From Pardosa pseudoannulata (lineage: Eukaryota; Arthropoda; Arachnida; Araneae; Lycosidae): DNA of 64,000 nucleotides. The notes under the pieces are model-generated. The model was not told the origin of the DNA and searched no databases. It was given only the letters and a program-made list of their open reading frames with translations. Positions 28,201-43,100 of this stretch are shown piece after piece. Position numbers and translations under genes: made by a program. Every line of letters starts with the position of its first letter. Positions within the stretch are counted from its first letter, which is position 1. Location of the stretch: positions 59,995,776 through 60,059,775 of the forward strand of contig CM063503.1 in assembly GCA_032207245.1 (NCBI GenBank). Direction: 5' to 3'.

Positions 28201-31200
28201 CTTATCTGAAGCTGAAGGTGACTTGGTCGGGGATGTTAAACTTGTAGAGAGCCTGGAACAAACGAAAGCAACGGCTGCTGAAGTCCAAAAACGAGACGAA
28301 GAAGCTCGTACAACTGAAGAAAAGATCGACGATGCTCGAGGCGTTTACAGAGATGTAGCAGAAAGAACGGCTCTTGTCTATTTTGTTGTACAGGATATGG
28401 TCACACTCAGTCCTATGTACCTTTTTTCGCTTAAAGTAAGACATGCTTATTTTTCTTTCATTAAAAATAAGTGTAATGGGTAATAATCTTGCTTAGGTAG
28501 AAACATGTTTGTAAAATATGAACAAAACACTTTTTGGACTTTTAATTTTGGTTAGAATATTTTCTCTACTCTTTAAAATATTGCTTAGAAATGGAATTTT
28601 TAGTACACTTCTATACTTTTACTCTGTCATAAAGCTGACAATGCTAATCTCTTCTTCAAATTAATTCTCAAAGAAAAGTTAGCCAGAAGAAATATTAGCA
28701 ATGTAGGTCCATAGCCAGGATTAAGTTTTGAGGGGGGAAGAAGGCATATTTAATTTATTATTCCCCCCTGATATTTCATAATTATTGTCATTGGGCCTCT
28801 ACGTGCATTCAAAATTTCAAATAACTTGAACGTTAACTGGAGAGCTTGAACCGCTGGTGAAACCTCCTAAGTTTGTCATTGTTTAAAGATACCGTTGGGA
28901 TGTATTGTCTTAGCTAAACATGTATATAACTACATGTAACCCAAATGGGGATTGATATCTAGGGTTCCCCGGATTATCAGACGTTAATCCAAAATAGCTT
29001 TCCATTTCAACTTGCTGTTTACCTTTTGCATGATACACAATTCTATGGGCAAAACTCGGAGAATCAGGAAACGTCCACTTTCAAGTTTACCAAATAAATC
29101 TCTTTTAACTGTTTAACTAGAATTAGGTGTAAAATATTCCTTCGCTTCTCCACAAATTTTATATAGCATCAATTATTGAAATGCTGATGTAGCAACTTTG
29201 AAATACTTTAAAAGATATCCCTGCAATTCATTCTGGAACACTACTACTCATTACAAAATTTTTGTACAAGTTTTATGTGGTAAGAAGTCGCATTTAATTT
29301 TTTCTGGATGATCACAAAAGTAAATAAATAATCCTTAAAATATATCAGTCGATATTGTCGAATGAAAGTTAAAACTTTTTGATTAATTTCTGATCAATTT
29401 TAAAATATCATAACAAATTTTTATAATGTTTAATTGTTTAATTTATCTATTTAATTTTGTGCAGGTTGATAAATTTTGTCCGATAGTAGTATAATTGTGA
29501 ACTGTGCACACACATATTAAGTCTGTAAAAATATTTAAGAATGTCTATGACATGTAAAATAAGGATTTTCTTTCAGTAAATACTGCACAATTTAAATAAA
29601 ATGATCAAAATCTTCGGCGAAGAAAATAATTTCCTAAACTGCAATAATCTCAACAACACGAAGTTAGATTAAAAGAATGTCATCAATTTTAACATTGACT
29701 TAATTTTTTTCGTACAACCAATTTCTGTCCGTTTGAGTAGTAAAGTAAGCTAACACGATTACTTTCCCATTTGTCTTGTTATCGATAATGAACTTCATTG
29801 TATATCTTTCTTGATCTAATAATTGCGTGCCCCAATTATTGCAGTCTATTAAGGATGTGTTCCATAAGGCAATTGATCGATGTGAACCTACAATGGACGT
29901 TACACTGAGAGTGAATCGTCTTGTGGAAGTTGTAACTTTGTCGATTTTTAGTTATGTAAGCAGAGGGTTGTTTGAAAACCACAAAACCGTGTTAGCAGCC
30001 CATTTGACTTTTCAGGTATGTTGATGATTAGAAACATCTATTATCTTCTTATGACTTAACCCCAGATATATTGATTTATCTCATGTATGCTTTTCATTTT
30101 AGATTTTAAATTTGCGTGAGAAGATTCCAGTGGATGTAACTGAATTTTTGCTTCATCAAAATTTAGAAGAATCTAGTCTTGAAACTCCTGTGGAATTCAT
30201 GAGCGCACAAGCGTGGGCAGCCATCAGGGTATTTAAAATAAGGCTATTTATTTTTTTCAGAAAACTGTAACTGTAAGCTATCTTTATTTTAAATTTATTT
30301 CGAGGCTTTTACAACATACTACCTTTCCATGTTTTAAATATTTATTATAATTTCCTTTTTTTTTTTCGATTCAACATAAAATAAAATGTTCTACTCTTTT
30401 TATAATGAGTTTCTTACACGTTCTTTAATAACACTCTAATTTAAAACAATTATTTAGCTTTGTCATTTTAAATAGTACTCTTGTGTAATAACATAAAAAG
30501 TATACACAAGGGGAAAAATGAAAAGGATTTATTCGAAAGATAACTTTTGAAATAATTATGTTATAATTCAAATTTTTTCATCAAACTGAAATAAAATATC
30601 TGCTTTATTGTCTAAACTAAAATTTTTGAGGTTTCCAACATTTTAAAATGAAAAAGAAAAAATTAAGAACTCTTAAAGAATCATTTTTTAAATTAATCTT
30701 TATCATGCTATAATATATTTAATTTAAATAATTAATATTAATTTAAATTATCAATATTAAATTAATATTAATTTAAATAATTAATAATTAATATCAAAAT
30801 AAAATATTTATTAAAACATTAAGGTAATTACGAAGGCTCACAGAATAATTAAAATGATAACTAGATTCTATTTGATATAAAAAAAATTAGTTTCTAATTT
30901 ACAAATTTCAATAGCTATTTTGTGGGTAAGCGGATTTCTATTCTTTTCCTTTAGTGTATATATTTTATGTTTTTTTCAATTATCTTGCTACAACTAAACT
31001 TAATGATTTCGTAAAGTTAGATACTTATTAATGATTAAGGAAATATTTTATTGTAAACTGAGAACTTTTCATTTCATATTGAATCGAAAATAAGTTGTTG
31101 TAATGAAGACTTTTCAGTTCGTAATTGTACTACGTCTCCTTAAGTGGTTAAATTCTAATTAAGTGTAAACTTAGACTACCGTAATTTCGGACAGATAAGC

Positions 31201-34200
31201 CGTAATGTCGTATACGCCGCATATGTGATAAAAAAAAACGAAAGTTTAACGGATAAGTCCCCCGGTGTAAACGCCATACACATCATAATTGACTAAAAGA
31301 AAGGAAAGTCCTGAAAAAAAGCCATTTGGGTTCTCCAATAAAGCTTTTAATTTTTATTTGTTTAGCAATTACTCTTGTTTGAAGGCGAAATCTAACTATT
31401 GAGACTCTCAATCTCTTTTTTGTTTGCTCTAGTGTCAGTTTCTCTTCTAAAATGTATGTCTTTTGAAACAGTCCAGGCTATGACGCCAGGCTGACAAAAT
31501 GTTTTAGTCTTAGATAATTTTCTGTAATTCTTCTTGAAGTATGACTATGGCAGAATCCTAGAGAGCTGCCTTTCTGTACTAGTTTTCTGAATTGAAATTC
31601 TGTTGCTATTATGAATGTTCATAGGCATTTAGAATCGGTAGGTCATGGTTCCAGTTTTCATGTTGCAATAAATGGACCGTTGTGCTCCGAACCAAACCCA
31701 AACTAATTATTTTTGTTTGGTCTTTGAATTTTTCTTTGAGTAAGAGTCACGATAATAATAACAATTCATCTTAATAATAATCTTGTCATCTTGTATGTCA
31801 TTGATTTGATTCGCCTTTGATTTAGGTTCTTTCATCCCTCGATGAATTTCAAGGCCTGGATAGAGATATGGAAGCATCACCAAAAAGGTGGAAGAAGTTC
31901 CTGGATTCTGAATTTCCAGAGAAAGAAGCCTTACCCCAAGAGTGGAAAAATAAATCCACTCCCTTCCATAAACTATGCATATTGAGATGTTTGAGACCAG
32001 ATCGGGTCTTGTATGCAATTAGGTAATGTTTTTAGAAACATTATTCTATACATTTTCAAGTTTAATCTTGCATAAAAGTTAAAAACTTCAATTAGCTTTC
32101 AGTTGTATATTTTATACGCAGGTGCCTCTTTAAAGCATAAGTTCCTGTAAAAAATCTCGGTGTAAAAATTATGGGCTATGAGAGTGAATAGATATCATTC
32201 ATATGAGAATTAATTATGACTTAAAAATGTTAGTAAATGTTAAAATAAATCCTTTACACGCTATCTAAGTATAGGTAATTAGTTTAAACGTGTTATACGT
32301 AAACGCGTTTAAACGTTTAAGTTATTTCTAGTGAGATGTGACGTATCAAGTCAAAGTAGGATGCCAACAATTAATTAAAGATTTCATAGTCAGAAAATGT
32401 GAAGATTAAGTGAGGGGAATGATTTAACTTGAGAAATACTTTAATCATTAGAGATTGTAACGTGAGTTACTTTGTTGACAGAGGGACGAGGGCGATGTCA
32501 GTGACCCTCGCCCCTCCTTCGACCCCATTGGAAAGGAGGGGTGGCTGACGCGGGTCAGTCGTCTTTGGACTTGGCAACAAGAGTTTTTGGATTTTCAATC
32601 ACCATAACCGTGCATCTGACTTACTATTTGCAGAGTGAAAATTTAAAAACTCTTGTTTGCCAAGGCCAAAGACGACTGACCCACGTCAGCCACCCCTCCT
32701 GTCCAATGGGGTCGAAGAGGGTGACACTGACATCACCCTCGTCCCTCGATCAACAGTATAACTCACGTTACAGAGATAAATGCTCAATATCATTCAATAA
32801 ATAACTTAATGCATGAGTTGTACGTAGTCGAATATCCCCTTTTGTCAGGCTGTAGTGCAGTTAAAGATGAAGAACAATATCCCTTTTTACTGTTTTTTTT
32901 TTGTTACATTGGTATGTATTTTTCAAAAATCTTCCTGTAATTTGATTGCTTGAACGATGATCAAATGGATTTGCTCTTGGGTGCAGGAGTGTGCGGGTTC
33001 GAATTCCGTTTATATTCAGGGTATTAGTAGGAATTCGAAATCGGCTTTAAGTAGTAGGTCCCGGACCCTTTAGCCCAGGTGTAACAAAGCAGTAGACTGT
33101 AGTGTCTCAAACGAAATCTATATTTTAATTGAAAGCAAACCATAAATTAGCAAAATATTTCCGCTTTTAAAAATATTTTATCTTTAGTGAAATGCAACAT
33201 ACAGAGAAATTCATACTTCTCCACGGGGTTTCAGAAGGCTACATTAAAAATATTGATGGCAATATATAAAAAAGAATATCGTTCTAAATACAGAAACAAT
33301 TTAAGTTTTATTTAAAACGGTGTTCTATGTGTTAACCCTTGGTCCCACGATATACATCAATGCGATAATACTGTTCTATCCAGACTCTATTCAACATGGT
33401 ACTATCACAGCGAGTGTGATTCATTTGCTGAATTCTTCTAAATCACGCGGCAAAGAGGGTAAAAAACCAATGTCTTTTACATAGCCTATTAAGAAAAAAA
33501 TCACATGGTGTTAAATCCGGTGAGCATAGATGCTATGGAAAAAGAAGTAAATCATCTCCAGACATTTGCCCTTTCCAAATGAGTAGAATGAAAACTTAAA
33601 TAAAAAACTTGCTATCGTATGCCAACTGTTATTATAAAAACTTGAGTTATATCTGTATATAAAATAAGGTTTAATTTTGCTTAATTCGTCTTAATTTTTT
33701 AATAGAGTGTTTTGAAATCCCGGAGGAAATTATGAATAGTTCTGTATTTTATGAAATAAAATTATCGTATAAATAGAAAATTTTGTATGTATATTTGATA
33801 TGAAAATTTTTAAAAGAAACAAAACTAACTTAACTTGAAAGATATTACATATGGCTTTCTTATTGTATTTTAGAGATTTCATTGCTGAAATATTAGGTCC
33901 AGAATTTGTTGGCAGTCGATCAGCAGATTTAGACAGCGTTTTATCTGAGTGGGGGAGTGCTCGCACCCCTCTTCTCTTCATTCTCAGTCCCGGAGTAGAT
34001 CCCTTACATGATCTGGAAGCTTGTAGTTCTGCCCCTAGTGTAATACAGAACGTATCTTTGGGACAAGGGCAAGAAACCATTGCTGAACAAACCATGGATG
34101 ACGGCATGAGAGACGGTCAATGGGTCGTGCTTCAAGTAAGAGTTATAGCAAACATGTTTTACCTTAGTTTATAGCATCCAGGTGTACACATGTCTGAATG

Positions 34201-37052
34201 CAGTATTTAGTTTTGGTTGGGGGGGGGGGCGTGCCTTAAACTTGACTTAACCTTCCATCATAATTTCACTATTTTTTGACTAAAGATATGTAATTTAATA
34301 AATATAAAATTTATTACTAATATTTATTATTAAAATTTCCATTGAAATTATATAAAATATAATATAATATAAAGTTTTTTTACAATCTCGTATAACTAGC
34401 ATATAGCCCGTCATATGACGGGATCAGTAAAATTTTTGATTTTTCAAATTTGTAAAGTACCCTATAAGGCTGGTAAAATATGATTTGTTTTTTTGGCTGA
34501 GAATTATCTGGTACAAGCTCAATAATTTGTATATCTTCAAACTCCGCTAAAGTCTCCCGATAATGTGAATGCAGTTTAGAATCACGTTGAACTCAATGAG
34601 AAAGATAATTCAAAGTTTTCTTAGCTACGTCGAAATTATCGTTAAGTTCTTTCCGATTTTTTTTGCACAGTAATTAATGGAAGTAAAGGAATGAAACTAT
34701 CATTTATACACACCCTGGACGTAGATAGAATTTGTTGTTAAGACCAGTCATAAAAATTTTTTATTGCAACAAAAATAATCGATAATTAAATTATCACATA
34801 TGTACCTAATCTATTATTTAAGCCAAATATAAAAGAAAATTATTTATGTAATATATAAGTTCAGTGATAAAACGTATGAAAATAATGCAGTAGATATTTA
34901 AATAATTTAAAATAAGAAATGATTAAATAAGATAGTTAAAGGAATGACGTCATAATGCTAGAAAAAATGTTATTTTTACCTATTTATTATGTGATAAATT
35001 GATAAAATTAATCACCTGTTCTTAACCAGAGAAAATAGGGCTTGAAATAATGGCATTAAATTGCAGAAAACGGGGGGAAGGGGTGGATTTCGGATGTTGC
35101 TAACCTTAACTGATAAAAAATCTAATATGGATTCCTCTATCTATTCCAGGTACAACCGCTTCATAAATTCAAGGACAGACAGACAGATAACTTAGGCTAT
35201 AATTATATAGGGGATATTGTCAGTAAATGTATAAAACTATTCGGAACAAAAAATATTAAAATTAACTAATTGGATGAAAAATTAAAAAATTGAAATTTTT
35301 ATTTAAAAGTTAAAAAAAACAAAAAAAAAAAAAAAAAAAAAACAAAAATAAAAGTTAAATTTTGATTAATTAGGCAGTTTCAAAAAATTTATATTTGAAA
35401 GCGATTTTTGTTTCCATGTTAAAAATGCAGTATTGTAAGTTCCAGAATTTCAGGGGTGGGGAAGCTCGACAAGCCCCTTTTAATCCTTTGGGTAATAAAT
35501 ACCCTGGATATAGAATCATGCAAATGTAATAATGAAAATTATGTATGCAAATTTGAATTTTTATAGTTGTATTATTTGCTACATGTTGGAAAAACAATTG
35601 CTCATTAAAACTGAAATACCTAATTAGTTTTAATGCTACTTTTATGGTATTATAGCACAAATCTGAACTAATTCATTTATCTAGATTTGTCTTTTTTAAT
35701 TTCTTTCAAGAAAAAAGAGAGAGATATAGCAAATAAGATAAATTATCATTAAATTTAGTAAATTATTGATTTTATTGAAAAACCTAATTTTTGTGTATGT
35801 TTAATTTCTACTAATCTTTTGCTATTACAAGAACATTCATCTTGCCAAAGCATGGCTGCATCGACTTGAAAGAAAACTTGAGGACCTACAGAGTGCTCCA
35901 GTGCATACAGATTTCCGGCTATTCCTTAGTGCCAATCCACCTGAGGAGGGTGGCAAGCCTATTCCACCAGGTGTTCTTGAGGCCTGCCTCAAAGTCACCA
36001 ACGAGCCTCCCAAAGGAATGAAAGCCAATCTCCATAAAGCATTAGATAACTTCTCCCAGGTGAAAACAAGAAAATTGTCATTATATTCATAAAATATTTT
36101 TTTCCTTTACCTCTGGTTGTAGGATTGAAAACTTTCTTAACTGCAGGTTGCTTAAAAGTGTCTTAAAGTTTAGTAATTAAAGATAAGCATGTGTAGGGTG
36201 GTACTAAAATTGAGCGGAAACACAGTATAGCGAGACTTCATAAAGATACAGGAAAATAGAGTATGAATTCTAATAGAGAAATTAATTACCTTTTTTGAGA
36301 CTATTAGTACCTTTTAACACTAGAAACGAGCAGCGGTAGTTCAGTCGACAAAGGCAAAGCTCTCATAAGTAGAGGGTTGTGGCTTTGGAGTCCGATTCGG
36401 CCTCAGATTCGCCGTGTTCTTTAAAGGTGACTGGGGCACGTAAAATATGTTCGTGGTCACAATGCCCTCCAAGTGCTCAATCAATACCTCTAAGGGTGGC
36501 AGGCCAAGCCTATGGGTCTTCTGCTTGGTCCCTGCTTCAAAATTACGAGGACCCACTTGAGCATAAGTCGTACTTTCACCCTTGTGGTACTCGTTATAAA
36601 CGAAAGACGCACCCTTTGCCTTAAATTGAGTAACCTCCGGCTCAATCTTGCTTGGTTTGACCAAGTGGCATAAGACAACAACAACAACATTTGAAACACG
36701 GGAGTGGACATTTTGACCACAAACGAAATTCAAAGTTTTATATCTGCCTTGTTTATACTCCAATTCCATGTTTATTCAGTAACTTTTCCTAATTTTTTAA
36801 AAATAAAATGTAACTAAGTTTTTTCTTTATTTTTATTCATTATTTTATAGCTTTGTATACTTAGAAAGACTGATTGCGTCCACTCTGAACAAATATCTCT
36901 GCCTATGTTGTGTTTTGTTCAGTTCTATGTGCAATATTGAATATGATTTGATAATAAGACGTAAAAATGAGAAAGAATGTGTTTGAAAAATCTGCTGGTC
37001 CCAAGCAATTAATTTTAAATTTTTTTAAATAATACTTGATACAAAAAAAGAA

Positions 37053-37125
<73 letters not shown>

Positions 37126-40100
37126 TAGGGATGTTGAAAAGAATCCTACTGGCTATGTGCAATTATTTTTGCACCTGAAAGCATCTATTATTTGATGACA
37201 TATATTTAATCCTTTTGTTATTGTTTACGTGTTATAAGAAGTTTTATTTCTTAATGTCGTGAACAACTTTTAGTATAAGTAACTTCTCTAATAAATGAAT
37301 TTTATATGTGCTACAGACGTATTCAATTAAGTTTGTTTCCCAATGGTTTAGCAAGTATCAAATCTTGGATAATTTATAAAGAAACTACTGACATTAAAAT
37401 CAAGTGTCGTAATTACATCTTGAATTTCACGAATGGGCTCCATAAAAATGAATTTTTGTCCAAATTTCCGCTTTACAATTTTATTTCAGATATCTATGAT
37501 ACCTGCAAGATCTTAAGTTTAAAACGTAATTGCCGAATCATTCAATGCCGTAATAAAACTATGAGAATTTGTACTGATTGTAAATATCATTTTTGGTTCT
37601 TGTATGAGAAAAGCAATAGTATTTGTAGAGACAGCAAAAAAATAATATAAGGGAATAAAATCGTAATTTTTGTCTCAATATGTTTAAATTATAAAGCTAA
37701 CTATACCATGTGATATAGATTAAAATTTGTGCAATTCCAAGAAAAAAATTCTACAGTGAGCTTTACATTATACTTATCGTATTTTATAAATAATAATTTA
37801 TTTATATATGGTATTTTCATGAACATAATATAAATGTAAGTAAATTATGAACCGAATGGGAAGTTAATGTAATGTAAATGTTAAATTGTATAAGATAATG
37901 TATTTAGAAAGAAATTGGTATAAAAAAGTGTGTTTTTTTAACATTTAAAGATAGTTGTTCCCCGTTATTCTAGGTATATGGAAAATGCCGGCTTTCTCGT
38001 GTTAATCAAGAATATTAATCATGTAGATTTTTTAAAATTTGTTGAGCTGTTTGGAATTTGAATATTAATATAACGTGTAGAATATTACATTAAATAAATT
38101 ATAGTTATTTTAACAAGTTATTTTACAAGAGTATTTTTTCTTTAACTTCAATATTTAAAAAATGTGCGTATATTTACCTCACATTATTTTTTAAATTTTG
38201 AAGTTGATGTTAAAGGCATCTAAAAAAAGACATTTTAAAATATTTACACATTTGCGGCCGCTGACACGAATTCACGTCATTTTCAAATTCTATTCCTAAT
38301 TGCTGCTGATGTGGATTGAAAAAATAAAGAAATCTAGAAAGAAGCATTTTAGAATATGAAAACATTGACGTGAATTGACGTCATTTGAAATTCTATTCCT
38401 GGTTGCCGCCGAAGGATTAGGGCGCTGATCTACAGAAAGGATTATCAGACTCGGGTCTAATACTTACGTCGGACTCAAAACGGATACGGAACGATGGTTG
38501 AATGGTAGAACACTTCGCTTCGGAAAGAGTTCGTGGGTTCGAATCCCAGTGTGGCATCGTTGCTCGTAGCCATTCGGAATCAACTTTAAGCAGTAGATCC
38601 CGGTCTCATTAACCCTTGTGTTGCAGAAAAGTAGGCCGTAGCACTCTTGGCCTACTTTTCTGCAACATGAAGGGATGACATGAATCCTGAATTCTGCAAC
38701 ATGATGGCATGAGACCACATTAACGGCAACCAAATTTTTGGTTGCCGTTAATGTGGATTCCTGCTGGTATGGATCATAAAAAAATAAGAATAGGAGAGAG
38801 AAATACAATTTACAAAGTTCCCTTATTGTTTTATTTATGCAGTGTTTTAGTATTTCAGTGCTTTCGTATTTAAACTTGTTGCCATTAAATTTTTATTCTT
38901 GCCTTAACTATACAATCTTGCGGCACCAGCTTCAAATTTTTTTTACTTTCACCATTACTTAGTATTGGAAACACACAGTATTTATCATTCAGGAATATGT
39001 TAATAAACATGTTCAAAATTAATTTAAACTTTCCAGAAAGGCAAACATATTATTTCAATATATTGTTTTGAAATTTGATTAAAATATGCAAAACTATTTG
39101 TGCGAAATACACTTATGTGAGTTATCTTAAAATAGGAGATTAGAGAAATATGTGTTTAATAAAAAAATTTGGAATTGAGTAGTTTTAACAAAGATTTTCG
39201 TTATTTTACGTACAATATAACTTAATTTTGTATCTTTTAGGAAACATTTGATTCGAGTTCGAGAGAAACGGAATTCAAAAGCCTTCTGTTCATACTATGT
39301 TATTTTCATGCTGTATTAACTGAAAGAAAAAAATTTGGATATCAAGGATGGAATTATCCATATCCCTTCAATGACAGCGATTTGATAATCAGGTAACCAA
39401 TTATATTTTAACCTACTCATATTTAAAATATTACTATGTTAAATCTTAAAAGAAGTACGTGTGTTTGTTTATTCTCTTATTTAACCCTTTCGTGGGCCAT
39501 TTATTTCTCACTCCACGTTTCCAAACTTTTTTAAAAACAGAGCTGCTAATTTTATTCAATCGACCGAACAATTGATGACAGTGCAAAACCGAAGCGGGAA
39601 TTAGTCTTCCTGTCGTTTCAATAACAAGACCAATATATTAGAATGGGATTTGCTCTTCCCACAGGTGTATTTTGTAAGATCGTGTAGGTGGGAAGTAATC
39701 TTCCCACAGCGCACGAAAGGGTTAATCAGGTAAGGTCATTTGCATTGCTTAACCCACTATTATAGTAGTAAAGTACTTTCTGACATTTAAATAAATTGAG
39801 TCTTGATTTAGAATTAATTCTATAGGCAAGGCACGATACATTAACTTAGTTTTTACGTATATTTTATTAGAATTCAAAAAGTTATTGAACAAAAAATTAA
39901 TATTTAAAAATGATATGGATTTAAAAAAGAAACTAAAATATTTTTAAAGTTTCCATTAAATTCAGACTTACATTCCTGAATATGTTTAAAATGAATTATA
40001 AAACAAAAATGAAAAATGTTTACCCTAATACAAAAAATAAGAAAAAAAAATTAAAGTGTATTTATCCACTTAACGTGAATAATTGATATAGTTTAAAGAT

Positions 40101-43100
40101 TTTGACAAAAACATTGAATCAAATATTTAAATCCTCTGTATTTTCAAGATCTCGCGTTTTAATTTTTTCTCTTTATTTAACAGTAGTGTATAGAAACGAT
40201 CTTTTTTACCATAATGCCATATTTTAAGTAAAAAATTCAAATTAAAGTCAAGGGAGTTCTATTATTTTTTTAAAGTACCAAACTCCACTTTCACCAAAAG
40301 AAATGAAATTATAACTGTCAATATTCAATGAATGCAGAATAACAAGATAACCAAGTAGAGAAAAAAAATGTAAATCCAATGATGCAGGATGCTTTACGTA
40401 ATTTATAGGTATTTCACGACTTTAGAAGAAATTCAGAATTTTCTACTATTTCATTTAAATTCTTGTTTTGCAGCGCTAATGTATTGAACAATCATCTAGA
40501 CAACGATGGAGGACGAGCGGCAACAATACCATGGGATGATTTACGCTTCCTTTTTGGCGAGATTATGTATGGAGGCCACATTACAGATGACAGAGATCGT
40601 AAAATTTGCTCTGCATACCTTAAAAAATTCTTCAACAATGAAATGGTGAATATTTTAACATATTGCAATTTAGAGAATTAATAGAAAAATTATTCTGCGC
40701 CCTATCTTGCGTTCAGGGCATGTTGACTCATGTCAATAATATCAGCTTGTGCGTTTAAACTAATACTCATAATTAATATTTTCCAAATATTACTATGGTA
40801 ACTTCTTTCTGAGGGTAGACTGATAATGTCAGTATAAATTTTTTTGAATTTTGAAACAATTTTTAAAGATGTTCTTTAAAGAAAAATCAAAACAAAAATT
40901 CCCAATCTACCCTACATATAGAAAAAATAAGTTTTTTTTACTTTGGCGAACTAATTTTGATAAATGATATAAATATTGTTTATTCGTTCATATGTCTGTA
41001 GTGGAACAACTCTATTAAAAATCACTTTTCTTTTAATCTTACAGTTAGAAGCAGATTATCCTTTATGCCCTGGTTTTGGCATGCCTCCTATTTTAGACTA
41101 TGAGGGTTACCACAGATATGTCGATAACCATCTTCCTAGTGAGAGCCCTGTCCTCTATGGACTTCATCCCAATGCCGAAGTTGGTTGCCTCACCGACGCT
41201 TCCAACAACCTTTTAAGAGCTCTTCACCTTTTAGAGCCTTCAACAGCAACAGAACTCATTCATGATATTCCCCTCACCAATACTCCAAATGAATGCGCAG
41301 TGGTGGCAGCTTCCAATGAAGAAAAGGTAAGTTGTATTCTTAATTTGACAAGAGACCTTAACACATTGTATGCGGGACACGTACTAGTACGTTTTCTGAT
41401 GATTGATTTTTGACCGCGGGACTTGTACTAGTACGTTTTCTGACGATTGATACTTGTGCGCGGGTCACGTACTAGTGCGGTTTAGTGTAGCAACATGGTT
41501 TGTTTGCGGGTACACAATAACGTTATATACAGGAAAAGGAAACCGAATGTTCTTGTCTACTACATAGATTCTGGAAAAATTTAGACAAATGGAAACTAGT
41601 TTTTACATCAGTTGATGCGAAACCACAGAAGGGGGGGAAATTAAAACTATATACTACTATTTCTATTTGATTTTTCATATTTAAGATACTATTATAAATT
41701 TATCCACTAAAAAAATATTTTTTGTTTACAAAATCTTATGGTTGTTATTTACATATTTCTATTTATATATTTGTTTATCTATTTCAATATAAAGTACGAA
41801 AAGTCGGATAAAAAATTAAATAATTTTCGATCTTTTGAGATTTAACTGAATAACTAAATTTACGCGCAAAACGCCAGCTTCCGGTACAATTCCACTGCGA
41901 AATGTACCCGCATACAATGTGTTAATAATGACAGATGCGATGAAATATAGAAAATTAATTTCCTTTTGCCCTTAAATTTTAAGCTATCCGTACTCTTCAT
42001 ATTCAAGTTGCATTTTTGCAATTAAATGATAAATTTCTATTAAAACCTGCTTTTAGTCTTATAGTCTTGTTTTGATACCTAAAAGTGATTTCTTACATTT
42101 TCATTTTTCATATATAATTGGTAACTTCTGAATTTTCTAAGTGTATTTTTTTCTTCAAAATTATTTTGTAATTGATGTCTGCTTTGTGGAAGTGGATCGC
42201 CCGATTTCAAATACTTGTACAAGTACATTATCACTATTACTGTGCACTTACATAAATGATAGCATTAAAATACGACAAAGATAGAGACTTTCTATTCAAC
42301 CATAAAACAGAGGAATTGTGGCTTGAATATCGTACGGGCACCCGAAGAGCATGCGATGGACTCGAAAATTTTAGTGTGCTTGAAAAATAATACAACATGT
42401 TTTTTATGACATACAGTGAAAACTCACTTATACGAAGATGAAGGTATACAGAAAATTATTCTTATAACTGAATATTTTGTTTATTCGAATAAGAGTCGTT
42501 TTCGTCTGTGACTGCATTATTTCAATACTCTACTGTTTTTCTTTCTTTGAAAAATAAACGTAGGTTGTATCTCAAAAATTATTATATTAATATTATAGCA
42601 CTATAGCATTAAGACGAATTTTCTGCTCTATGTAGAAAATGTTAAAACTAAGTTATATCACAATCCTCAAGATTAAAAAAAAATCTATTCTATTTACATA
42701 TAAGCCTAAATTTTTTTCTATGTGTATATATTTGTATTATCTATAGAATGAATTATTATCTTTAGATAATTCAACAGTTAGAAAATTTTCAATGACTTCT
42801 TAGTTATAGATTCATTTTACTTTTACTACTTTTTTTCTAGTTTTAATGAGTTTTTGAACTCTTTATGTCAAAATATTTCTTTAGGTTCATTGATTTAATT
42901 CATTCTACAGAATGCAGTTTTCAGATCACCAAAATTTAAATTTTAGGTTAATATTTGTATTTTAATTTACGTTATCTTGTCGATCATAAAATAGTATTGA
43001 TTGTCTTAAATTTTTCATTATAATAAATTATAACGAAATATTTCTCGGATTTATAAGAGCTTAAACAGGTCTTAAATGTTTGAAAAAATATTGTATAATT

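Noticed and set aside
31170..31290. ACCGTAATTTCGGACAGATA-like string resembling the end of a known type of DNA repeat
   Set aside because: Only one end is visible and no target duplication was found, so no element can be defined.
33343..33370. TTAACCCTTGGTCCCACG, a piggyBac-like end
   Set aside because: No inverted partner was found nearby and it overlaps the mariner-like relic.
36341..36769. 142-aa minus-strand frame
   Set aside because: Lies over a family-2 SINE with Pol III boxes and an AAC tail; not a protein gene.
38485..38560. Possible tRNA gene
   Set aside because: A and B boxes are present but no acceptor stem forms; the same sequence continues into a SINE body found elsewhere.
42411..42510. 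CAGTGAAAACTCACTTATAC, like the left end of a pogo-type element
   Set aside because: No matching inverted right end within several kilobases.
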